Origin: Cloeon dipterum
Lineage: Eukaryota > Arthropoda > Insecta > Ephemeroptera > Baetidae
Length of the DNA stretch: 64,000 bases
Direction: 5' to 3'
Assembly: GCF_949628265.1 (NCBI RefSeq)
Contig: NC_088786.1
Span: 19,551,681 to 19,615,680 of the forward strand
Below, piece after piece: positions 25,396 to 37,800 of the stretch. Numbering within the stretch: position 1 is the first letter of the stretch; each line of letters opens with the position of its first letter. The notes under the pieces were generated by a model. The model saw only the letters and a program-made list of their open reading frames with translations, did no database searches and was not told where the DNA came from. The position numbers and the translations under genes are program-made.

Positions 25396-26409
25396 TCTAA
25401 ACACAAAGAGTGTGATTTTGATCAACACACACCAGACGATCCGAAGGAGTGTTAATAATTTCATCTGGAAAGACTGGTTAAATAGAATTGAAGGGAGTGC
25501 AGCAACCAGACAAACACACACGACAAGAAAGTTCAGCCGCCGTTCACCCCGATGTTATCACTCAAAATCATGCAAGCGCAGAGTGCGGTGGTCAGCGAAC
25601 ATGGCGTGACAAGCATTTCGAGTGACCCGAAAACCCAATTCGGTCGGAAAAGCGTTGTTTGGTTTTTCACCTGTCCAATTAATTGCACGTCTCGTGCGGT
25701 GCGATGCCGATCAATTGCCAAATGCGGCACAAGCACAGCCTCTGATGTGCCGCCTACTACGGAAATGTGGTCGCTGAGTGTCCACCTGCGTTGTCCTAAG
25801 TGTCCAGACGGGCGCCAAGAGCCTGAGGAGCGAAGGGACACAGTCTTGCGAGCGCCGTTTTTGCTCTGATAATGAGATCAATTCATTGGGCTGCTCTGCT
25901 TAAATTTACCTCTGGGCTCTCTCACTTGGCCTCGCCCCTCTCTCGCCGCTGGCTTGAACCTATCGATTTTTTTCGACAACCGGTTTCCACATACGTGCGG
26001 CATTGTTTGCACCAATGGAGGGGTTTGCTAACCGGTACTCAGGCGCAAAAATTATATCGGTGGTTTTTTAAACTGTAAACACGATCATATGTTCGTGCAG
26101 GAAACTTGCCAATGGTGAATTATTTAAATTTCATTCCATGCGTGGGAGGAAGAAAGGTACTTTGCAACTTTGCATTATTCTTTGATTCGGACAATCTGAC
26201 AGAATTTGAATTGAATATTAATCTAAAAATGTTTTGAAATCTTTTGTATGTATGTATGTATACATATTTTCTCTTTTGACTTCCAGCACAGATTACACAA
26301 TATGTATTATGTATGTATCAGAAATTATATTTATTAATTCTTATGAAATTTAAATAATAAGATTTCAACTGAACATTTATTTTGTTTTTTGTTTCAGCAT
26401 CTATCTGGG
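25396..26409. promoter_or_regulatory. Divergent promoter region, NADK long isoform / microprotein
   Basis: The NADK long-isoform 5' end (minus) and the microprotein gene (plus) start on opposite sides. The region 25540-26060 is GC-richer. A donor-like AAAG|gtactt at 26157 could end a noncoding first exon for the microprotein, whose acceptor TTTCAG ends at 26398, just before the ATG. Open frames here have no domain. Confidence 0.35.
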
Positions 26410-26529
26410 ATGGACGGAGTTTTGACTGACACCGAGTACTGCACGCTATTCCTCCTAGTCGTCCTGCCTGTGCATTTATTTTTCTCGCTTTGGGCCTGGA
26501 TGGGCTGGGAACTGTTCACTAACAACTAA
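26410..26529 (+). CDS. 39-residue one-pass membrane microprotein
   Basis: A tiny reading frame encodes an acidic start (MDGVLTDTEYC), one strongly hydrophobic segment rich in Leu, Val, Phe and Trp (about residues 13-33), and a short ELFTNN tail. It begins a few bases after a good TTTCAG acceptor. It has G at -3 and +4 around the ATG, and AATAAA at 26562-26567 follows the stop by about 30 bases. This is a compact but complete mRNA structure. The composition is that of a small integral membrane protein of the ER, Golgi or mitochondria. I do not recognise a named family, so no function is given. It converges with the ClC-7 gene. Confidence 0.65.
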   Translation: MDGVLTDTEYCTLFLLVVLPVHLFFSLWAWMGWELFTNN

Positions 26530-26561
26530 ATCCAAGTCAACAATTTTGTAAACAATTTTTT

Positions 26562-26574
26562 AATAAATTTTATT
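26562..26574. terminator. Back-to-back polyadenylation signals
   Basis: AATAAA on the plus strand (26562-26567) serves the microprotein. One base later TTTATT (26569-26574) reads AATAAA on the minus strand for the ClC-7 gene, about 137 bases past its stop. The two 3' ends therefore meet or overlap. Confidence 0.5.
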
Positions 26575-26710
26575 ATGTATTTTTAACATGGTTGCTATTG
26601 ATTACATTGTAAATGATTTAAATTGAAAATAAGAATCAATTTAACCAGTGAGCTAAAACTAGTAAGTCGCATCGTGATTGCATGGAAGAGTTGGAAGTGT
26701 GTCATTAAAT

Positions 26711-29700
26711 TTAGTGGTGGGTTCCATACTTGGCCAGGTCCTTCCTTGTTACAATACCAACAAGCTGCATTAAAAGAGGAAAATTAGCAAAGGATTATTG
26801 ATTGTAAGCGTTGTTTTTACCTCAAATCGATTATCCAGAACTGGCAAGTGGCGCAATCCCAAGCCACGGAAAAGCTTGAACACGCGGGGAAGAGAGGCGG
26901 CCTGCATAGATGTTGATTATTAAGTTTTAAATTCTCGTTCAATAATCAGTTAATTTACCAAAGGAACTGTGTATGGAGTAGGGTTCATAAAATTTCTCAG
27001 ATCAACGGTGTAACTCCGCTCAAGCTCAGAAACATAAATTTGCTGGAATGATTTAATTATTTAAAAAAAAACTTCCACGCTATCACCTCCAAACGTTACC
27101 TCAATTTTCGGGTATCTTGGATAAGCATCTCTAAATAACTTCAAAGTGATCGATTTTCCCATCCACTCCTCTTTGTTCTCGACAAATATCTTGTTCTGGA
27201 GAATGACGATGAGTTGAGATCGCAAAATAAGTCCGCAAAGTTTGGACCCTGCCTCTGTTTGCTGCAAAAAAGTAATAGATAACTTTTGTTTTAAGGTCAT
27301 TCATATTCTCTACCTGATTGCGAGGGTCGTGAACCGAAGTTACCACAGGAAAGCCACTGTGGATTGTGTCTCGGAGAGTGTCGACAATCCGCGCCACAGA
27401 CTCAATGCAGTTGAACTTCACTACTGGAAAGCTCATGAATTGGCTCGCAAAAATGTTGTGCGACAGCTGTGGTGGTTCCCAACCGAGAATGGGCACTCCC
27501 GACAAGTGGATATGCAAGTCATAAATTCCCTGGAGCATTTTAAATGATTTAAATTGATCAAAATATAATAATGAATTGATTTATGGAATTGCAATGCAAA
27601 AAATTTACCTCATTAAACAAATCTCCAATCCACTTGGCCGTGATTAAGGTTATCATGAGCGGAAGGCCAAAAGTGATGTTTGCAGTCGCCTCAATCAGGA
27701 TCACAGTCAGACTAATTGTCATTCGGACGTTGCCTCCTAGCTGGGAAGCGGCTCCAATCAGAGCATATTTCCCTGGATTGGTCCAAGCCTACACAAGAAA
27801 AAAATTTAAAAATGCATCAAAAGTTAAAACAGACCCAGCCTTACCGCATTAGGGAAGAGATACTCGAGGAACATTCCGGCCAGCCTGCCCCAAGCGGCAC
27901 CAGTCAAGAGGGAAGGAATGAAGAGGCCGCTGGACACGCTCAGCCCGTACGTCCAGCATGAGAGCGCAAAGTAGATGACAAAGAACACTCCGACGGTGCA
28001 AGGGTTGTGCGAGCCGGGCGGATCGTGGAACAGGGAACGAACACTGGCCTCAGGGTTTTGAAACCAGATCGACGCCACCGCGCTGTACTCGCCGTCTCCA
28101 CAGTAGAGCTATATTTCAGATTTAAATCAAACTATTATTTTTTGAGCTGTTAAATACGAATTTTTAATGGCTACACCAAGTGAAAGTACCCCAAAATTTA
28201 AAATGAATGGTGGAACCATCAGTTCCAAACCAGAATCTCCCAGTTAACCAATTATTTTCTCTACGTTCTTAAAAAAATTAAAAAAAGGATATAAAAATGC
28301 AAGAAATTGGAAAATGGTTAAAAACCAATATAATTATTTAATTAGGAACAGCTCCAAACGGATTAGCATTTTTTTACAGAATTACCTGGACAGGAAATTT
28401 TGTGGGGTCCTGACCCAAAGGTCTGCAGTCATCAATCAGCATGATCATGGCAAACGCGACTGTGGCACTGACGGAAGACACGACCAGCACCTCCACTACT
28501 TTGAGCCACTTTTTAGTGATGTACCTTCACAAAAAAAAAACATTAGTCCAGACGCCAACCTTTAATTTGCAAAGACAAACTTCATTCTGAACAGCGTGAG
28601 CTTCAAATTCACATGGTTGAAGAGCGCACCCAGTATCCCGCCAAGCACTCCCATCAGCACAAAAAGCGGAATTTCAAAAAACTCGTAGGATATATTGGGA
28701 AAAGCTCCAAAGTTGAGCAAGCCAGAGTATGTCAGTTGTCCTGAAATTACCTTGAAAATGATTAAAAGTTATAAAAACATCTGATGACCTACCAGGGAAT
28801 CCATGGTAAGCGCTGAGTATCACGTTGAGAGTAAAAGTCGAAATCATGGAGGCGAAAAAAATACGCCAAGTTAAGCTTTGGTTCCAGAAGCTGCTTCCCT
28901 CCTCCAAACTGAAGAGAACGCCGCCCATTGGTGCACCGAAGGCCGCGGCGACCCCAGCGGCCGCTCCACCGGACACAAAGTCCCTCTTCTCGTGGTCTTC
29001 TCTGAAGTAGTTGAAAAAGTGGAAGTCTTTGGACAGCGACGTCGTCTTTCCTTGAGATATTCCTGCGGCGACCACAGCTCCAGAGTGGATCATTGGCCCT
29101 TCCTGTGAAATCACATATTGAATATTTTTGCTAGAATCTTTAACAGTCTGAACCTTTCCAACTGCAAGTCCTCCCAATACAGAGCATGTCACTCCAATCG
29201 ACTTGACTAGCAGGGTTTTGATTCGGACAATTCGTGGTACTTTCACTCCGTTCAGGTAGCATTTGACTTGCGGAATCCCACTTCCAGCAGCAACAGGCTA
29301 GAAAAATTAATCCCTTTTGAATGAAGAAAAATCAAGTTCGTTTGACAAACCTCTACGTAGGTAACTAGGATGGTGCCGATGAGCACAGGAACAATGTTGG
29401 TGGCGACCCAGTACAGGTGGGGTATGTACATGCATCGATCATTCATGCAAAGGTCCACGTCTGCCAAAATATGAAGAATTAATAGTCATCAAAATGAAGA
29501 TAAAAGCAATCCCTACAATATTTCAAAAATCGAAACTTAATACTGGATAGCTCTTCTATGGCGATGTCTATGCAACACGCGATTAAAGCGGTCACGACGC
29601 CGATCAGCAGGAATACAAACCACCTCGCGATTCTCTTTCTGAACACAAACTTGTCTCCTTTGGAATCCTCTTCTCTCCGCATCAGCGTGTTTTCGCAAAT

Positions 29701-30057
29701 ATCATAATCCAAGCTCTGCATTTTATTAAAGATAATATTTTTTATTTGAGGAAATTTGGTTGGCGTTATTATGTACTACCTCATATTGAGGGGCAATATT
29801 TTCGTTTATTTCGTGAGTGCCCTGGATATTGGAAGCGGCCCCAAATACTCTTTGTCTCACGCTGCACCAGGATTGTTCCATAATGTTACTCGCGTTGATG
29901 GATGGTCGTTGATGGGTCTAATGATAAAGGGCAATTGATTCAAATTGAATTTAAATTAAATCACGGAATTCACTGGTAAAACAGGAGCATTGTTTTCTTC
30001 TTCGCCATCGCTGTCCTCCCTTGCTGTTGATGGTACAAGCTGCTCTAAGTCATCCAT
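26711..30057 (-). CDS. ClC-7: Chloride/proton exchanger, ClC-7 type
   Basis: Lysosomal/late-endosomal 2Cl-/H+ antiporter of the CLC family (CLCN7 group). Exons in transcript order: 29974-30057, 29780-29917, 29517-29715, 29351-29460, 29154-29297, 28793-29102, 28581-28740, 28386-28524, 27845-28108, 27609-27788, 27314-27529, 27100-27261, 26959-27042, 26821-26901, 26711-26764. They join in phase to 774 residues (human about 800). Seen: acidic N terminus, selectivity motif [18 protein letters not shown] with the gating Glu226, [12 protein letters not shown] with the proton Glu293, SLFHDPPGS, and two C-terminal CBS domains (about residues 610-774) ending [14 protein letters not shown]. Both key glutamates are kept, so exchange activity is expected. 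The family's beta subunit is OSTM1; it is not in this window. Confidence 0.96.
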
Positions 30058-31857
30058 TTTAATATGTTCTGAAATAAAATGTGTAAAATTATAAAGAAAA
30101 AAATGTTTCAATTTTGACCAAATTTCTTAAATTTACATGTAGCATCTAGTGAGGAAAATGGAAAAAACTTTACAAGGAAAAGGATGCTTCTTTGCGAAAT
30201 GTTGAGCATATTCCTCAAAAGAACGAACTAAAGTTGAATATTTAAATATTTAACGCCACGCTTTAGAACATAATCTAATTATTTTAGAAAAGAAAATATT
30301 TATCTTTCAATACTATCTCAAGTCCGGCCAACTCCCATTGGAGTTACAGGCTGGTGCTCCTGTGGCAGCATAGCGTGACTGATGCACCGTTTAAACGTAA
30401 AAATATTTCCACAGTTTCTTGGTTCAATTTTGATTGCTTAATTTATTATTTTAAGTAATTTCAAATAATATTTCAAACCAAAACGCTTACATACCCCGCA
30501 GTAGGCACATCATCGCTTTTTAACTTTTAATAAGTAAACCACCGCCAAGCCGGATATATTAGCAGAAAATGGAATAGAGCTCTTTGATTGGACAGTTAAT
30601 GTTTCCGTTTAATTAGCGGCATGATTTTTTAAGCAGGAAAACCTCGAATGAAGTGTTGTAGCGTTTATGATATATTATGCTTTCAATCTACTTTTGATGT
30701 CGTGCATTGTCATGGTTAAAATGTCAACTTCTGCAAACCCCATTTTTCTGGCACACAATTTTCCAGATTATGAAGTTAATTAAAAATTAAGGCAAAACTA
30801 GAAGTTGCTGATTTGTTTATTAAATTTTAGATAGCAAAAATGTCTATATAAATAAAATTTTTGCAGTTAAGTTAATTTGCAAATATGGTAATATATTTTT
30901 AATGTAGAGAAATAGACATAATTATGATAATATGAAGTATGTATGTAATAATGAGCAGGGCAGTCACTCGGTATAATATTATAGTACATATCTTAATCCT
31001 GAATAAAGCTTATCATTATTTTCGCATTTTTCGTCTACCAAACTCTACATTATCTGACTGTTGTGACATTTTATTTTGTTAATAATAACACTAAAAATGT
31101 ACAAATTAAAGTTGACGTGCTCGTAACTAAATATTTCACAAAAGGAATTACCTTATATACATACTTCACATACACCATTCGGCTACAGTGAAAATAGATC
31201 AAAGTTTCAAAATTATATTATGAAATAAAATTATCCTCTATTACGAGATAGTTACATAGATATGTACTTACATTCATCAAAGAATAAGAATTAAGATGCG
31301 CAATAGCTAAGTTTGGACCGTGAGATCTTCAGTTCGGTAGAAAGAAACATTTGAAGCTCAATGCCATCTTCTCGTAGGTCGCGAACTTGATAGTTATTTT
31401 ATAAAAAAAAATCTGCAGCAATACGCAAAAGACCCACTTGCTTGAAGCCTGATTCCTGATTTGACGTATTATTTTTGTTTTGTCGAAGTCGAGGGGGCGA
31501 GCCAGGGGCGAGCACAGGCGAGCACCATCTCTCACGTGACACGCCCCTTGATCATATGATGGGATGAAAACAAAGGATGCATGACTAGGCCGGACTATGC
31601 TGCATCAGTGACTCAAGAACTCCTCAAGTGTTTTCGTTATCTTCCGCTGTTTTATTTTTACCGATTAGCAAATCAATTGAATATGTGGCTTCTTAACTAT
31701 TAATTGGGTAAATTACAAAATTATGTCCCCAAAAATTAAAACGTGAAAAGTGACAAATTTAGGCACAAATATGTATTAACCTCTTGACTACATAATATAA
31801 TTATGTACATATTATGCATTTTTTAGCTTGAATTTGCATACCATAACCAAAACAGTC
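30058..31857. promoter_or_regulatory. Divergent promoter region of ClC-7 and PEX1
   Basis: The two genes are transcribed away from each other from this 1.8-kb stretch. A TTTCAG acceptor (minus strand) just upstream of the ClC-7 ATG implies a noncoding first exon within it. GC-rich sequence at 31440-31640 is the likely core and carries the E-box at 31532. A small hairpin-forming sequence (AACTCC CATT GGAGTT) lies near 30328-30343. No gene is seen. Confidence 0.45.
31532..31540. promoter_or_regulatory. CLEAR-like E-box TCACGTGAC
   Basis: TCACGTGAC matches nine of ten positions of the GTCACGTGAC motif bound by the MiT/TFE family (TFEB, insect Mitf). It lies in the GC-rich core between ClC-7 and PEX1. 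CLCN7 is a known lysosomal target of this regulon in vertebrates. Function here is inferred. Confidence 0.4.
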
Positions 31858-34800
31858 ATGGATAATCGAAAAGGTCGATTGATGGCAGTTAAATTTGTTA
31901 ACGCAAAAGACAGCTTCCTGCACGTAAATTCAATTAATGTTAGCTCGGTAATGCGAAAGTTTTGTAATAATTAGTAGACTTATCAGCATTTATTGGACAC
32001 AGATGCAAGGGAAGGTTTATGAAATACGTGACGAGACCAGAGGAAATTGTCTTGCTGTATGTTCCTGCTACGCCACTCCTCTGAAAAACTTGAAGGACAA
32101 TGAGGTTGGGATGTCGCAAAAATTGGCCAAAGCAATCGGACTTGGTGGAAGCGAGTCGCTGTTTCTGACAGAAATCGATAACCTCATTCCGAAATCAAGT
32201 CAAGTGATATTCACTATTTCTGACCCTGACTACGCCATTCTGGTAATGAGGATATTTCACTGTCTGTGCTTTTGTACTGATTCTCAGTGTGTCTTAGGTG
32301 ATGAACGCAACCAAAGTCGAGTACATTATGCTCGACCAAATTCGACTCGTGAAACGTGGTCAAAATGTGGTGGTGTGGATTTCTCCTATGGTGAGCATCA
32401 CGCTTAATACCGGTAACTAGTTATTTTTTTCATTTGTGCCATCATTATCCAGTGGTTTATTTTTTTTTCAGAAAAAATCCTTCCTGAGAGTGAACTAGCA
32501 CTTCTCACCAATGAGACTGAACTACATATTTTGCCCTCTTCAGATGTTAGATCGGTGTCTGGATTAGGTTCCTGGGAAGACCCTAACCCTGAGGAGATAC
32601 AAACCGGTCTAGTGTGCCGGGTCATCTTTTCTGAAAAGCCTCACGTGACACCCTTTGTCGCCAAAATTCACCCAAGTGTCAAACCGAGCTTCCTCTTTGC
32701 CCTAGGCAAAATTCTGAGCGTCGACAAAACGATGCACCTGCAACTCATCTTCGACTCAGAAGTTAGTCCAGCCGTGGACTTTTTGTCCAACCTTCCCATA
32801 ATTTATCTAGATAAAAGAGCCAGGGACCAAGCCAATTCATTTTTTGACGGATGCAAGATATTTTTAGAGCCTCTTGAGATTGTTCGCAACACTGAATTCA
32901 TTGTTCATGTGTCTAAAAATTACCCGGTTCAAAGCGTGAAAGATGACTTGAAATCCCTAGCAGAAAAGCTGAACCGTGAGCTGCTTGTTGTGAAGCAAAC
33001 AGTGTTTCCTCTCAAAAACGACTTGGCTGTCAAATTCGAGATGAAAAGTTCTCACACAAATTTGTCCTCCACGAGCATTGAAAGCTGCAACATGGGCGTC
33101 AAGCTGGGAAAATTCGAACTTAAAAATGAGCCTGCGGTGGTTGAAGCAGAACATCCTGATCATCAGATCTTTAGGTCAGTTAAACACAGATTGATTTTAA
33201 CTAAACAATATTACTTAAAACATATCTTGAGCAAATTCCTTAGATGGAACTAGAAAATTTATATTTGCTTGTATGTTCTCAGGAGTTTTAAATTTGCAGC
33301 AATTAAATTTTATTTTGATCAAAAATAAAACAATGCATAAACAAATTGTCAAAACGTATAAAATTGGAAATTTCGGCTTTCAAAATAAGATGTTTGGTTT
33401 GTTTGCTGTACAATTAGCCATTAAAAACTTAGAAAGCCTCGAACTATACTGGAAATGTATCATTTTTCCAGAATATTTAAAATATCTCAACGATTGATTT
33501 ATTTCATTGGACAAAGTCTGCAATCCAAATTTTAGCTAAATTGAGCAAAAACTGAATTTTTGACAATCTTAGGAGTTTCCTTTTAAGCTCTTCCTTAATT
33601 TAATAAAAACAGAAACTTCTAATAATAAAACAACTCTCACTCAGCAAAATATAGGCGAAACCACTAAAATCCTTATTAATCTGCAGGTCTTGGCTACCAC
33701 TGCTGAATAATCTGAAGAAAAGCCTTGTAACAAATGCTCGAACGCACGTCAAAAGTCCAATAGCAGTTTTGAAAGGAACTCGCGGAAGCGGAGTAGAGAC
33801 GTTCCTTCAGCAGTTTGTCCAGCTGGTGGTGGCTCCACCACTAAAACTGCATGACTTGGCTCTGGACTGCAAAGCTTTCAAGGGTAACTGAATTTAGTTA
33901 GTTTTTTAATTATTTTGTGTCTAATTAGTACATCCTTGGTAGGAAAGACTGTGGACACTTTGAAGAACAAATTGATGGAGCTATTTTTGGAAGGAACAAA
34001 GCATGACCCATGCATCATTATTTTTGAGAATATAGATCAGTTCTTCCCTCTACAGACGCATGATGTGCACGAGTCACCTGAATCTTCATACAGGCTTGGG
34101 TTTGTTCAAAATTGATCCTCATAAAATTTAAATATTTTTTAAATGGTTCTGTGATAAAAAGTATATTTTTTATTCAAAGTTAAGCTGTACAGAAAGAATT
34201 ACAAAAATTAATTTTACTGATACTTGAAATACTTTATAAAGGGTAAAAGCTAAAATGTTTCCAGAGCACTGTTTAAATATGCGAGAAAATCAGCTTGAAA
34301 GTTTGCAAAGCTATTAAAATGGCGAGTACATTCTCCTTACTGAAAATCAGATTTTAATTCGCCAGAAGGGAAATTTAGCTCATAATTCAAACAACGTTGG
34401 ATCAAATGGGGTGAGATTAATCAAAATCAAGTGAAAATCATTTACAAATTAGTTAAATTTTTCGTAAAATTTGGCAAGTTCTGAAATTTAACTGTTGCAA
34501 GGTCCGGATTTGACTATGTATCGCGAATTTGAGAGATAAACTGTTTGCTAAAATCCACTAAAAAGAGACTCAATTAAACACTTGCTATATATAGCCAACA
34601 ATGCAAAATGTTCTTTACTGTTGGCCTGTAAAGCTCTACTTGGCAGAAATAAAAATTTTAGCAAGAAAATATTTTTATAGAGTAGCAGGATATTAAAGAC
34701 CATTACTTATAAAAGCTCAACCTCAATTTGCAAATTCTAGTGTTCTGCAGTGCATTTGGAACTTGAGCTACTCCTTCAGCAAAAGACACAATTGCTATGT

Positions 34801-37800
34801 TGTGACGACAGCCGTAACTGATCAGGAAGTTAAAATTTGGGACGACATGTCTATCCCAGTAGAGCTATTCCCAATTCCAGACTTGAGCCTGGTATTATTA
34901 ACCTTTTATTGAAAGGGATTTAAAAAAGTTTAATATCTAAATTCCAGGAGGACAAAGTACAAGCATTGAAACAGTGCCTTACTAAACTAAATTGCAACTG
35001 GACCAATGAGTTGGAAGATAACTCCGCTCAAATAATTGAAATTTGCAACTACCAAGACATCTGTGATATCGCGGGTCGAGCAACGTTTGAGAAACTGAAA
35101 AGCATGAGTAAATTCGAATCTGATTTATTTCATAACATTAATGATGATCTCTTCAAGTCTTAAGTGATGAACCGGTTGTGATCACCTCGGATGATTTGTC
35201 GAGCGCCAGAAACTTCCTCACGTCTCAGAGCTTGAAGGATTTCAACTTGCTTAGGATCGGCGACCAAAACGGCGCTGCCAGCAGCTCTGGACGATGGCCA
35301 AACGTCGGCGGCCTCTCAGACGTGAAGGAAAAGCTGACAGAAATGATATTTTGGCCATTCATGGTGGGTAATAAATTCAAAAGTGTGATTTTTGTGACAA
35401 ATTTTTGTTCAGTACTCGCACTTGTTCGCGACCAATCCGCTGAAACTGCAGAAGGGTGCCTTGCTTTACGGAATGCCAGGAACAGGGAAAACGTTGCTGG
35501 CCGTGGAACTGGCCAAATCGAGTGGAATGAACTTGATCCACATCAAGGGACCGGAGCTGCTCAACAAATTCATCGGTGCCAGTGAGGAGGCTGTCAGGAA
35601 CCTTTTTGAAAAGTAATCCAATTTAATTTTTTGATCTTAACTAAATTTGATAACATTTGGAGTGTAAGATGGTTTCAAGGAGCAAAAAGTCTACTTTCTT
35701 CAATTTTGAAAAAGTGGACCATAATTAATCTGCTAGTAGAACAAATTTAACATTAAATAGTTTTTAAAAATTTCAAAGCATGATAAAAATTATAAAACTA
35801 CAGAATCGAAATTAACGGGAAAAATTATGAATAATTCCCAAGTTGGAAGAGGAAATTTTCCATTTTGCTTGATCAGGAAGCGAAACCTAAAAATTATGCA
35901 AGGAGATCAATACAAATCAATTGGGGAACTGGCTCCCATTGCAATTTTGGCTTATACCAAGCCTTGTCAGCTAACGTTGCAGTTAAAATACCCACTGATT
36001 GTCCAGACTGAAAAATATTTTATAAGGGAAGAGCAAGGCTGCTTTGTCTCTTATGTATCAATTTAAAAATTTCTTAACGACAGCGAAGCTGTCCTGAAAA
36101 CTTAAAATAAATAACCTCGCATGTAAAATAATCTTCATATTTATGCGTAATAACCCATCCAACACCCATTTAATCAACTGAATTCTCAAACGTTGGGTGC
36201 TTTTAGGGCATCAGCGGCCAAGCCGTGCATTTTATTCTTTGACGAAATCGACAGTCTGGCTCCAAGGTTTGTGGATTGAAAATATAAATTTTTCCACTCT
36301 CGCAGCAGGTTTATTGATTTTGCAAAATATCGCGTACAGGAGGGGCAGAGACACGACAGGAGTATCAGATCGTGTAGTAAATCAACTGCTGACTTCCCTC
36401 GATGGGGTAGATTCTCCCGCCGAAGCCGGCGTGTGGGTTTTGGCTGCCAGCAGCCGGCCGGATTTGATAGATCGCGCACTTTTGCGTCCTGGCCGCTTCG
36501 ACACCATGCTTCATTGCAACCTTCCGACACGAGTACGCGCGTCCACTTTGAATTTTCAGACTCGAATAAATATTTGTTCACGCAGCTCGAGAGAAGCGAA
36601 ATTTTACAAATCCTGTCGAGCGGCCTGAAAATTTCAAGTGACACCGATTTGAATAAGCTGGCGGAAATGACGGATGGGTTTTGTGGAGCAGACATTCAAG
36701 TGAGTCATTCGCGCGCGCTTTTGCCATTCATAAATCTTATCTGCAATAGGCCCTTCTTCAAACGGCACAGCTCGTCGCCCTTGAGGAGTTCGTGGACGTT
36801 GTGAGTTAATTATTTTTGTTTCATCACAATAAGGTTTTACTAATATTATAGATGATTTGTGTATGTATTTTTATAAATTACCTAAAATAATTGCAAGCTT
36901 GAAGGGGGGAGGAAAACAAATCTTTCCAATAAAACCATAATATTAATTTTTATTCTATTTCTGGATATGAAAATTACCCTTTAAGGCCATTGAAGAATTA
37001 TAAAGATGTAATTTTAAAGTCAAAACTTTTTAAAATAATTTGAAATTCCCATTTAGCTATTTTATTTGTGCAATGTGCAGCAATAAGAAATTTTGATCTG
37101 CAAAAAGCTCTGGAAAAAAATAATTAACTCCTGAGAACACCATTTATCTATTTAAATTAATTAAGAATAAATTGGACATCGTGCCAAATCGAAACACAAT
37201 CAGCTAAATATATTCTGGAGGTTTTTTTAAAATATCAATTGATATTTGATAATCCCATGCAATAATAAATATCTTGACTGTCATCGGAAATTTTCGGCGA
37301 TCTCTGAACTTTAGGAAATAAAATAAAAATTTCATGAAACGAACTAATAAATGGTGCAAAGTACATTGGAAATGAGTCCGGATTTTGAATTTCTGATGGC
37401 AAATAATATGTTTCCCTATGTTTTTTTTATTAATGTTCTTTATAAAACCAATTTTTGTAAAATAGTGTGCTTTCCTATTTTTATGCATCTCAAAACCAAT
37501 TTAGGAAAATTGTGGTTAATACCGCAAATTTTTATTATCAATGTACACCTTTTTGCAAAGTCTGCTTTTCAATGGCTGCATTCCAGTTCTCCGAGGAGAC
37601 CAGTGACAAATCGATGGAACATCAGGAGCAACTGGAGGTGAACTGGAACCACATCCAACTTGCCTTGCAGAAAACCAGGCCTTCGCTCTCGCAGGAGGAG
37701 AGGCGACGTTACGAGAAAATGTGTGTGCTTTATTTTTGATAATTAAAACTGACTCTGACAGAATTTGACAGATTCAAGGAGTACGAACTGTCGCTGCAGC

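Noticed and set aside
32298..32390. PEX1 exon 3 ending at ATG|gtgagc
   Set aside because: That donor breaks phase with exon 4. The donor at 32413 (CCG|gtaact) keeps the frame and fits the PEX1 N domain better.
35100..35180. Frameshift or nonsense mutation in PEX1
   Set aside because: A 50-base GT-AG intron restores the frame and family similarity, so a broken gene is not needed.
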